A stretch of DNA of 64,000 bases from Melampsora larici-populina 98AG31. Its lineage: Eukaryota > Basidiomycota > Pucciniomycetes > Pucciniales > Melampsoraceae. Within the stretch, counting starts at the first letter, position 1. Each line of letters opens with the position of its first letter. The position numbers and the translations under genes were made by a program. A model generated the notes under the pieces. That model ran no database searches. It was given only the letters and a program-made list of their open reading frames with translations, and was not told the origin of the DNA. The DNA lies in the NCBI RefSeq assembly GCF_000204055.1, contig NW_006768783.1, positions 961,985 to 1,025,984 on the forward strand, read 5' to 3'. Below, piece by piece: positions 23,090-33,734 of this stretch.

Positions 23090-23545
23090 GATAAAGAAGT
23101 TGAATCAATCGAATCAAACAAAAAAACTGAAATTGATTTGGATTGAATAGAAGTGAGGGATTGAAATCAGAGGACCATTGGAAGATGATGCCGGTGAGGT
23201 TCCTCTGGCTCCATTGGTGGTGAGTTTTTGGATGATATTTCCAACATCAGAGGCATTTGTGATGGAGGATAGTTTAAAAAAAACTTCTTTAAGCAAGCAC
23301 ACAGACCTAGTGTGAGCCAGGTCCGGGCAAGCATTTCTTAAATGACTGACAATTTGGACAACAATTAAAACTTGAGAATGGCTCAGTATATGGAGGTAGT
23401 GCATCAAAGGTCATGCCCAGAATCAGCAGGATTGTGATCCCTTGAGAGGAAATAAAAAAATGTTTTGTTTAGCATAAATTTTTCATTGGGTCCATTTTAC
23501 CCCTACTAGATCTCATGACCTCTCACACCAGGAAGGTCAAATTTG
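23090..23545 (-). repeat. diverged dispersed repeat, copy 2 (inverted relative to 16650-17130)
   Basis: Read on the minus strand this segment reproduces the order of blocks at 16.65-17.13 kb, with base changes and small indels. The pair places the Harbinger and MULE elements between inverted copies of an older repeat. Confidence 0.65.
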
Positions 23546-23768
23546 GTGTATTTCTTTGCGCAGGCTTTGTGTTTTACCGCCTGTAAGGTACTTGTTTAAG
23601 TTTGGTATACTATCTTGTACAATCAGATGGTGTGCCAACCTTTTGGTGTGTCTAGGGCATGTTTTTTGGGCCACACCCAAAACCTGAATACTTACTCAAA
23701 GTGTGATTTTTACACAAATATTATACAATGAATAAGCTTATCAAAACCCCCCTCCTGAGTCCTAAGTG

Positions 23769-24231
23769 GTCAAGGGAGGGATTTACGGCAAAGTCATACT
23801 TTTCAACTGACAGCAGCAGGCATTTTGGGCCTTTTTCCTTGACCATCCATTATGAGAGTTACAGACCTCATCAACTTGTACTTGCAGCTAGAGGGTTCTT
23901 CTCTTCAGCCTTCTACATATCCTCAATTTTTAGATACTTTTCACTAATTAAACTCACTCAGAAGTGTTGTAAGAACTTGTAAGTTGTAGCTACAACACCT
24001 AATTCAATACAGGACTCCACAAGGTGCGCTTGAATCCCCAAGAACACCTTGTCCAACAATTGAAATAGCAATGAAAATCTGAAACTGGCACAAGGAGACA
24101 CAAGATGTTGAGGAAGCTATGAGTGGCTGGAAGAGAGAATACATGAGGCGTGGAAGTGGAACCCTACCCCAAGATTTCTGCTGTTGTCAGCTGAAAAGTA
24201 TGGATTTAGCCACAAGTCCCTCCCTTGAATA
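23769..24231. repeat. inverted-repeat pair, MITE-like
   Basis: A roughly 50-base arm beginning tcaagggagggatttacggc (23769-23818) is repeated in reverse orientation at about 24181-24231 (ending tccctcccttga) with a few mismatches. No clear target duplication was found, so the element class stays open. The 23546-24525 interval holds nothing else I can support. Confidence 0.5.
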
Positions 24232-24525
24232 TGTTGAAGGGAGGACTTTGATATGTTTGTGCACACTTAAATCCACATGCACAGAATAAAACCAGAATCA
24301 CTTGATGTCAATTGGGTAGTTTTAACCTGCTTGACCTTATTTTGCCGAAATTTTTGTCATTTTCAAGGAATATCTGGATGTGCTTCAACATACTAGACTC
24401 ACGATTCTTGAATTGGTCTTTCTCATCCCAGATTTTGACCTTACCTTAATTTCAAATGCATGTGCTCACCGCGAATATGCCACCGCTATAAATGCATGAA
24501 GGCGGTACAGCATTGTGATGCACAA

Positions 24526-24621
24526 GACGGGATGGCCGAGTGGTTAAGGCGGCAGTTTAGAACCTAGCAAAGATCCAGCTGCTTCACTTTGTGAGCGTGA
24601 GTTCAAATCTCACTTCCGTCG
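24526..24621 (+). tRNA. tRNA-Ser(AGA) with a 14-base intron
   Basis: The acceptor stem GACGGGA (24526-24532) pairs with TTCCGTC (24614-24620), with discriminator G at 24621. The D arm is GCC..GGC around GAGTGGTTAA. The anticodon stem GCAGT/GCTGC encloses anticodon AGA (24559-24561), with a 14-base intron after position 37 (24563-24576). A long variable arm (TCAC..GTGA) and T arm GTGAG-TTCAAAT-CTCAC make it a class II serine tRNA. A TTTTTT run at about 24628 fits a polymerase III terminator. Confidence 0.92.
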
Positions 24622-26652
24622 AGTTAACTTTTTTGAGGTGTGTCCTGGGGTGAAGGAGATATATAGTGAGATTAAGTGCTTTATGAATATGAACCATCCA
24701 AGTGGAATGTGGCCTTGTTTTGGACTGTGCACACAAATGTGGGAATGTCTCCCCTGAATGGGTGCATTGAGCTCCTTCAATACAACCTGATATCTTTCTG
24801 CTTTTTTATAGTGTAGTGCAGGTCCAGGATATTGTCATGTGCTACACTCTGTTATCTCTTTTGATTTTTTTGCCCTGGGATACTGGAGAACCTTATCACC
24901 ATCTGGCTCTCCAATACAACACCCAGGAGCTCTATGGAGTGCCATAGCTCTTATATAGCCCTATGAATCTAACATAGTGCTATGTATGACTCCAATAGTG
25001 ACTCCAAGTATGTCCAAACCTTCCTATGGTTTTTGTGTGGTTTGAAATGCTGAAGAGAGAAAAGTCTCCATATGTTATGTTGTGGTTTGCAAAGGTTTGC
25101 AAATGTTCTTTTTGAGACTTGATAGTCTCACCATAGTCTTATAGATATGTTGACTTTTGAATTAAGAACAAAAAAATGTGTCAAAGGTTATCCTTCTACC
25201 TGTGTTTTTTTACAAAAGACATTTTGTTGTATCACAAAATCACACATGAAGGAGTAAATTCACACCCCTTGCTGTTCCAGTGGCAGAAGTTATCAGTGTC
25301 TGATTAAGTCTTATTACCCCAATCAGGACTTATATAATCTTGGTGAGTCATAATTGCTCACAATTTTGAACTGCACCAGACCCAGGTTGCTCTATGTGGT
25401 GGAATTGGTCCTAGAATCATATGCAAGTTTTGAATTGGGATCAGACAAGTGGGTCCCTTGACTACCATTACCTTGTATCAACAATCAATAAAGAGACTTG
25501 TAGATCACTTGCGTTGACTTACAAGACAGAATTTCTGAAAACCTTCTCAATGTGTCAAAATGAATATGACACTATCAAAAGATAATTCTATAATTGGATG
25601 AGTGGTGTATAGTAAGCTACGTGCAACTTTTTGCAATTGAAAATTCTTAGACAGTCTTGACCACTTCATAGAAATTTTCAAAATGCTCTTCAAAAGGCAT
25701 ACAAGATGTAAACAAGGTAGATTATTTGTAAAAAAATGCTGAGAGACAAAATTTGAGACAAAGGGAACCTCTTGTGATCAAGGTACATCTGCGCCTGTAC
25801 ACCTGGTAAATACAAGTATACCAAAATTCCGCTGGGTATCAACAAACATGACAAACCTCCCTCTATATGTGACACTGAACAATCACAGTTGAAACATTGA
25901 AACTGATGTTTGGGTTGTCCAAAAAATGGCAGCCTGTCCTGGAATCCTCCAATTTGTGATGTTTCTGTCGGGTATCTTGATGTGCTTATACTTTTTGACA
26001 TGTGGGTCATTGATCTTCTCAACTTCCACTTTATATAAGAGTTATATTGGCATACTTCATTCCTGTAAACGTAGTCAAGAACCTGGTTTGCTCTTGAAAA
26101 AGGCGCATAGTGGGACCAGCCGACACTTACATTTTGAAAATCTGGCTTTATTTCGGATGGAGAGTGGGCTTTTCTAGGAAGTGATTGACTAAAGCAAGCT
26201 GACTTTCAGTATCATCAACACTCATCCTCATCAACAGAAAAAAATCCTTGATGATGAAAATCAATCAAATCTAATCATCTCTTTGGAAAAGATGTTATTT
26301 CCATAACGGGTTGAGCCCACGGGGGAGAGTCAGAAAAATGAAGTTCACATGGTCATACAACCTTCAAACCTCCGAAGTGAAAATGAACCACCGGGTCCGG
26401 TGAAGCTGCCTGGAAGAATGACGGAGGAGACCAGTGAAGCAAGTGTAGAAACTATTTGAGTGAGTTGGAATCTGAATGTTGTTGATTTGTACGATTCTCA
26501 AGTCTGTACGAATATGTAGCATAAATTTAAGACAAAACATAGGAGTCACTTGCCACTTCTGAGTCTGTCGAATAACCGACGCGAACTTCACTTTTTCCAC
26601 TTGAAACCCATTGAGATATCGTAAACACAACAAATCACCAAAAACCAATTCA
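24622..26652. other. intergenic, no supported gene
   Basis: Two kilobases between the tRNA and the disulphide-isomerase-like gene. Frames at 25690-26022 (minus) and 25926-26177 (plus) overlap each other and match no family. There are no clear repeats. The last few hundred bases would contain the promoter of the downstream gene. Confidence 0.35.
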
Positions 26653-29578
26653 ATGAGACCACTTTCGATCACCAATCTCACCTTATCATTATCATGTTTA
26701 TATCTCTCATTCGATCTCACTCGAGCTGCACCTTCACCACAAGACATGCATGCTGGAATTCAGCTATCAGAATCTAACTTTGATGAGTCTATTAAAAACG
26801 GTATATGGTAAATACTTTCAAGCTCAGCTTACATATCTTGGATTTTAACTGATGAATGCTTCCTTTTCTGTTGGACCATTCACTTCCTAGGCTTATTGAA
26901 CATTACTCGTTAGTGATTTGGTTTCATCTATTTTTATTGTCAATCGATCAATGCTTACTTTTCGCGTTTCAGACCGTTTTGTGTACATTGTAAGCACTTC
27001 GCACCAACATGGATTGAGTAAGCTACCTTTTCACCTTAATCAAGATAAACAGCCACCCGACGTGCTGACTCATACCCTCTTTGCAGGTTATGTGAAGCTG
27101 TGAAACCATTCGAGACCCGTGGTTTGCATATGGCGCAGGTCGATTGCATTGCACAGGGAGATCTATGCGTCAAAAACAAGGTAGAATTCTACCCACAGAT
27201 GAAACTCTATTCAGATGGTGTTTTCCTTGAAACCTACGGTCAGTTCTCTAGATCCTATGTTGAGACTCTTCATATCAAGAGTTAATTAATGACATCTTTT
27301 TCGGTTATTAATCTTATAAGAGGGTTCAAAGAAAGTTGAAGAACTGAAAGCCTATCTAGACAAACAATCAAATCAATATCTTTCCAATAAAACCTCTACA
27401 AATGAGCCATCAACACCAAAATCTACTACTGCATCTCCCACCAAACCGATAGTCGAAGTACCACAACCTCAGGCTTCAACCGAGGATCAAATCAGCACAG
27501 CTCATGATGATCATCAACTACCTAAGGAACCAATTAAGACCACACAGCCCGAACCTCAAATTCCTGAAGATGTTAAAGCGCTACCGAATCAAGATGGAAA
27601 ATTGATTTCACTTACACCGCAAACATGGGAATCACATACTTCAACTGGTCCTATATTTATCAAATAGTTTGAGTTTCTTCTCTCCCTCCTCTTCTGGTTA
27701 TTAGAAAATTGATTTTATCGGTTGTCTTTCAAGTTACGCTCCATGGTGTGGACATTGTCAAAAACTTGCACCCAGTAAGGTCATTTTTCTCCTGTCTCGC
27801 ATCTCAACTCCACAAATTGATGTCATCTCCTCTCCTTGTTTTGTGTTAGCTTGGGCGGATCTGGCTAGGTTATTAATTCATCATGTCAATGTAGCCGAGT
27901 TCAATTGTGATGAAAAAGGTGACTTCAAAGCACTTTGTCGCAAAGAAGGTGTTCCTGGATTTCCTACATTATTCTTGTGGGTTTTTGATTTCTTCATGAG
28001 GATCTGCAGATGGCTCTTGATGGTTTTGAATATGATTGCATGTCAGTTACCAGGACGGGATCAAGGTTGAATATGTCGGCCCAAGGACACTGACAGCAAT
28101 GGAGAGTTTCGCCAAAAAGGCCGCAATAACGTGAATTGATAGCTTTTCCTCCTTCGTGGTTTTTCTCTGATCTAGTTTTTTTTTTCTGAAGAGGTGGTGC
28201 TAGAGACATCTCGTCAAGTACGCTAAGAAAAGTAATGAGTGAAGAAGAAGTTTTCTTTTTATACCTATATGATCAAAATTCGACACCGAAGCAGGACTTA
28301 GTTGAGCATTCAGCACTGTGCATCCTTCTCTACCATGTCAGTATTTGTCTGATTTCTGATGCTTGCGAAACAGGACGCATTGCAAGAAGCCGCCAAATCC
28401 ATGTTGGGAACGGCCATCGTCTATAAATCACATTCACCGGAACTTTTCCGTCAATTTGGAGTCCCATCAATCAGCATCCCGACCTTACTAGTCTTCAAGG
28501 ATCTCGATGAACAACCATGGTCGAGTACATCTATGAATAGGACTGGACTAAAACAATGGATCTCTTCTAACAGCTTACCCATCATGCCTGAAATGAGTGG
28601 CATGGTATATGATTCAGTGTTGAAGCCGAATGTAAGGAAATTAGTGGTAATGGTCTGTTTAGCAGGCGGTAAGAATCCAGCGCTTTTAGACGAATTGAAA
28701 GGTTGGGCTAAACAATGGAGAAGAAGTCAGCAAGCTAGAGAAGTGAACGTGGTAGTTGATTGGGTTTGGGTGGATGGGAATGGTCAATGGGCTGGTTGGC
28801 TCAATGTTAGTTTCTCGTATTCAATCCATTTTTGAATGCCTACGCTTGAACTGATTTTGCTATACTTCGTTGTGGATTGGTGAATGGGAATAGAATGTGT
28901 ATGGTGTTCAAGTCGGATCTGGATCAGCAGGAGCAGATCTGAGAAAAGAATCTAGAATTATTATTGTAGATGGAATTAAGAAAGAGTATTACGATCATCA
29001 AGCTAATGATGTTAGAATCACTTGGAATCCTACTTCTGTCTTTCAAACACTCTTGGCGATCGAATTGGGTAAAGTGGAACCTAAGATATTCGGATCTTTG
29101 ATCGATAGATCAATCTCGGTACGTTTCATTTGTCATCTTGTTTTGTCGATGGTCATGAAATGATTCACAAGGCAGAACGGTCCGATGTATTCTTTTTTTA
29201 AACTTCGGTTCGGTGAATATTTGACAGAGGTTGAGAAAATCATCCAGTCAATTGATTGTAAGTAGCTTTACATCCTCTCTACCACTAGCGCATACATACC
29301 ACATAGTAGGAAACCGAACAGAAAAAAACTAATCAATCGTTATATATTGTTTTTTTTTGAAATCAAAGGGTTCAATGCGAAATCATTGGATAGCATCAAT
29401 GTCCATCTTTATTGGTTTGATAGCATTCCTGTTTAAGAAAAAAAGTGTGATGCATCTATTGAGAAACAATATCCAAAGTAAAAATCATCAAGACCTTGAA
29501 CATTTTAATCAGAGAGGTCGTTTAACTCCTAATGGAAATAGTAAAAATAATTCCAAGTTTTCACCTAAAGCTGATTAG
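26653..29578 (+). CDS. transmembrane protein disulphide isomerase-like protein (thioredoxin domains)
   Basis: Thirteen exons (26653-26807, 26891-26908, 26973-27017, 27087-27238, 27321-27666, 27734-27774, 27850-27976, 28047-28130, 28192-28300, 28374-28805, 28894-29118, 29228-29257, 29369-29578) join in frame to 657 residues. The signal peptide MRPLSITNLTLSLSCLYLSF precedes a thioredoxin domain with active site SPFCVHCKHFAPTW. After a Thr/Pro/Gln-rich linker (about residues 130-215) comes a second domain with YYAPWCGHCQKLAP and GVPGFPTLFFYQDGIKVEY. A third, redox-inactive thioredoxin-like region may follow (residues 320-580). Near the C-terminus lies a membrane segment (WIASMSIFIGLIAFL) followed by KKK. 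This layout resembles ER membrane PDIs such as yeast Eps1. Near the end an alternative path through 29176-29257 is also open and would give a soluble tail. An upstream Met at 26611 is less likely because it would bury the signal peptide. Confidence 0.85.
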
Positions 29579-30254
29579 ATTTTTTTGGTTGATTGATTGA
29601 GCTTGGACTTGTTCTTAAAGTAATATTACGTTGTATTTCATCTTGGATTCATGATGTACGAAAGAGATTTACATGAATTGTTTTTGAAGGTCTTTCAACG
29701 TTGTATACATTTGATTTTGGGTTGAAAGTTTGGTACTTGGGATTTTATCTTCGGTTGATATATACAGGAAGCCCGATCAGAAGAAAACCCTTAATTTCAT
29801 TTCTATGACTATGAGCCAACCTTGAGCTGACCTAGTGGCACATCTAAAACTTGTTAGATTGGATGAAACGAGCCTTGTAATAGACCGGCAGTGTGAGTTG
29901 AGACTTGATCATCGTGCTGTTTGTTGTAGCTAGCACGATGTATGTCAGATCACTGCTGAGATTGAAAGCTGGAGAACGCATATGAAGTTTCTACTTTATC
30001 AAATAATTTAAACAGATGATTCATCCTTACACCTTTTGCATGTTTTACAGAAAATGTGACAATTGACTCCTAGACTTTTTCCAATCTTGTAGCTTATTGG
30101 AATCCCTGATACATGATATCCATCACAAAAACACAAGATGTTTGAACATAAATTCATACAATGCTAAAAAAAATAATCCTACCACAAGTACCCATACTAA
30201 TTGGTATCCTTCTATACAATTAGCGATTTTGGCTTTCCTCAGAGCAAGTGAAAA
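29579..30254. other. intergenic between convergent genes
   Basis: This 676-bp spacer separates the 3' ends of the PDI-like gene (plus) and the methyltransferase (minus). It should contain both polyadenylation regions. No gene or repeat is visible. Confidence 0.45.
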
Positions 30255-33200
30255 TCACGCAAACATCACCTTCGCACACTCACGTGCACCACATCGACAT
30301 TCCATAGCGCGTGTCATGTTGATCGCACCAGTTTCATCTTTCTCATGACTAGTTGGATCAGAATAAGCTGTGGTGACCTCGGTTCCATTCTTGATCATCT
30401 TGTTAGCAAACATAGCAAATATCCTAAACATTCAGAGTCCCTCTTATTAGCAAACCCAAATATAAAATCGGTCAATAGAGTCAAAAATCAAAAATTGAAC
30501 ACTTCACTCACGGTTTGGTATGATCGCCCTGTGAAAGGAAAGTAGACCAGATAAAGTTAAATCGAGTCATCAGAAAAGCAAACCTCAGCCTATTTGACTC
30601 AAAATCAAAAAACTTACATCATTGATATAAATAGGAATAATCGTCGTATTGGGTGCACAAGAATGGTTAATAAACCTTGAGATATTACCATACCCTAATT
30701 GCAAGCAGATAAGATCAGCAATTTAAGTAAAAAATTGATAACAAAAGATAAAAAGAAAAAATTAACACACAAAAAGCATCTACTGTATAAAGACTCTCCA
30801 CACCTGGATCATCATTTAATTCTTGATCATCATTTAATTCTTGATCATCATTTAATTCTTGATTGTCTTTTAATTCTTGATCATCTTCTTCAGTTACAAC
30901 TGATTTGTGTAGCGGCTGGACCTCCTTGGTGGAGTCATCATGCCCAGGAAATATTAAATAACCGTTTTCATCCATTTCATGACCACCACCAAGGGTTTTG
31001 ATCCACCATGGATCCAGAGAGAAAATATAGGTTCTTCCAATTCGATCGTAGAGATCACTGCTTCTAATCTCTTGCTCGGCAATTGTGATAAGTTCGCCAC
31101 TAAAGGAAGATGATCGGCACACATTGTTAGTCCAACTCGATTGGTATCAGAAAGCCTTCAATAGGACCTACCTATAATGCGCTACCAGCCGTCCTTGAGT
31201 AACAGTTTGATCCACAAACACACCTTTAAAAACAGCATCTGATGTCAGCATCAGTCATTTGATACAATGTCACGCCAAGAAAGACACTTACCCCAGCCTG
31301 TTGCAAGAGTCTTTTGCAGATTAAGCTTCTCTCGCCGGCCGCGCCCCACAGTCTTAAAAAATGGAATATCAGCTTTTGACGTATCAGAATCAACTCTAAA
31401 AGTGAACTCACTCGGTTTAAACAATCCGGCCCACATCCGCACTATAATGATCAAGAGAGACAGGTGATCAGTGTCCAGGAAGACCTAATGAGTGTTTAAG
31501 ATAAGGAGACTTACTTGTGAATTACATTCAAAGATAGGAAGCTTAGCCTGTAGGAACACCTGCTTCACAAGTCTGGATTCTTGGTCAGTCTCAGCATTAT
31601 CAGGTGACTTTTTATGAGAGTGCAAAGGCCTTCGATCTGATTGGTAAGCAAAACCTGAGAAATCCCGTGCTAATGCTTGGGCGTCCGGATCACCTGCAAG
31701 TTCTTTCGTAAGGCTGTGAACCTTTCTTTCCTGATACTCGCGACAAGCGCAATTCTTACTGTTTCCACAGTCGCCGAGGCAGTTGCACTTCCATCTTGGT
31801 GTAATTGGTGTTCCACCAGTTCGGTACACAATCCTAGATAAATTGTTCAGATACATTCAGAGGCCTATATATGAGCACAAAACTTAATTAAACTAGTTTG
31901 ACGTACCTGTCTGTATAGACGAATTCGAGTGGAGGTGCAAGTGCCCGATCAACCATTTTCAGCTTGACATCATCTGGAATTACCACCCCAATTCGCGGAA
32001 TTTCAGGGTTTTCCCACATCTGGCGAGAGTTGATGTTTTCACAATAAATTAGTTTCCCCAAAGGAGTCGACAAATCTGGTTTCTTCTCTCGTAACCACGT
32101 CGCCTGTAAGTCGCTCTCGAATTCTCCAGGTCGCTCAGGACCTTCCAGCGGTCTGGAATGCAATGGGCGATGGGACCAATCGGGCGACGGGGCCTATCAG
32201 GTGAGAAGCCTGTCAATAATAATAGCAGCGGCGAGCTGAATTGGAGACTGACGTTACCTTGGGTTTTGGGGGGAGTTTTGGTGCTGGAAGAGCGATTAAC
32301 AGCCCTTTAGGATTAGGATTGGGGATTCGAGCGCTCGAAGTCGATCCTGAGGGTATCGAACGATTCCTATTACGAGCCCGGTTTGCGCTCGTCGTTTTAC
32401 GTGCCGTCAACCCAGGTATATGAGGACGAGTTTGTGGGGCCCCGGCCGTAGGAACGATCCGGGGCGACACAGTCGATGTTGCAGGTTGCTTCCCTTTGTC
32501 GGAGGATTTGAATGGTTGACTAGGTCGTTGAGAAACAGATTTTGACTGTTGTGTCATTAGATCGTTATTCTCGCTGGATCTCGATCTTACCTCGATCGGG
32601 GGTGGAAGACACGAAGGGGGATCTGGGCGTGGACGTGACGTATTCGAAGTCGTGAAATCTGAGCGCTGCTTATCAAAAATCAAAAGAGAAACAAAATTGA
32701 TTGATTGAATGTGGGTACAGATAAGATAAAGTGAAACTCACCTCGCCTATATGTGCCCGACCCTTAGCAAGATGAGCTACTTTGTCTTTCTTGTGGATGA
32801 GCTCCGAGCAAGAGCCCGATCCTATCAAAGAACACGCGTTTGGAGTTTGCGTCTTGTGTTGTGAAGTGGGACGCTTTGATGAGGAAGCTTCTTCTGTTCG
32901 AGCTGGACCTACAAGCGCAGAGTAAACGACTGCTGAATCTTCATCCGAGTCGCCAATCACTATGGGATCGTCTAGGAGTCCGGAGTGGCTTGACAAGACG
33001 AGCGGCGTGGTCTCTGAACGGCGTTTCTTCGAGGTTTCAGGGAGTTCGTGAGAGCAGGGTCTGATTCCGTTTGAATAATTTGAGCTATCGATCGTTTTGC
33101 CTTTCTCTTTACTTAAAGCTGTAGGTCGAAGATTGGAAGCCTTTGGGTTGTCGGAACCAAGGACGTTAGACATAAGGTCTATTCTTCCAGATTGGCTACT

Positions 33201-33335
33201 ACTAGGCCGATGTTGCTGACGGCTGGGTAAGGGTGCGCCTGTAGATGACCGGTGACCATTTGTTGCCGGAAGAGATGGTTCTGCTCGTGAAGGGTGACGT
33301 GAACCTTTCTTGCCACTAGAGACCGAACGAATCAT
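30255..33335 (-). CDS. SUV39/Clr4-type histone H3 lysine-9 methyltransferase
   Basis: Eleven exons (33335-32742, 32668-32258, 32193-31907, 31833-31515, 31441-31412, 31352-31292, 31223-31172, 31099-30771, 30694-30618, 30528-30512, 30423-30255) join in frame to 781 residues. The first 400 are disordered and Ser/Pro-rich. A pre-SET zinc cluster follows: CNCLGDCGNSKNCACREYQ, then ECNSQCGCGPDCLNR. The SET domain shows LATGWGVFVDQTVTQGRLVA, SGELITIAEQEIRSSDLYD, RTYIFSLD, GNISRFINHSCAPN and IFAMFANKMIKNGTEVTTAY. The post-SET motif CRCGARECAK ends the protein. Together these define the H3K9 methyltransferase class that builds heterochromatin. No chromodomain was recognised. A four-fold QELNDD-type repeat is inserted in the SET-I region. 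One exon is only 17 bases. The frame stays open upstream of 33335, so the start is the least certain point. Confidence 0.9.
30807..30878. repeat. 18-bp tandem repeat (4 copies) within the SET domain coding sequence
   Basis: The unit gatcatcatttaattctt occurs three times exactly (30807-30860) and once with four changes (30861-30878). On the minus strand it encodes QELNDD, QELNDD, QELNDD and QELKDN. Being a multiple of three, it can expand or contract without breaking the frame. Confidence 0.9.
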
Positions 33336-33734
33336 GAGCCAAGATGGACTAGAGGACGGCTGAACTTGAAGGTAACGATAGCACGTATGAAAATCGAAGG
33401 TAAACAAGTATTGGAATCTGAAAAGAAAGATCAAGTGGATATGTATGATCTGCGACGGTCGAGGCCACCGTCAGAATAACGTCGTCGATGGAATCATGGG
33501 TTTGTAAATGTATATGTAATCAAATTTCGCACTTTGTAATCTCAAGAACTTGATCATTTCCTCTGCATTCACTCAGCTTCTCTACACTCTACACTCAATC
33601 CTTCAATCAGGTTTTGCTACATGAAGCCAATTTCTTGGTAAAATCCATCAACAATCAGCACCTCGTCACTCAAACACTTCTATCCAAAAATTCCTTCCAA
33701 AACTTGCATCTCGGCACGAATCTGACTTCACAAG
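33336..33734. promoter_or_regulatory. divergent promoter region, methyltransferase / CTR9
   Basis: Only about 400 bases separate the proposed starts of the two divergently transcribed genes, so both core promoters should lie here. It includes a pyrimidine-rich stretch upstream of CTR9 (about 33555-33600, tctgcattcactcagcttc and similar). No TATA box is obvious. Part of it may be coding if the methyltransferase starts further upstream. Confidence 0.5.

Noticed and set aside
30807..30878. CRISPR-like direct repeats
   Set aside because: The 18-bp units are contiguous without spacers and lie in a eukaryotic coding exon. No CRISPR array or cas gene exists in the window.
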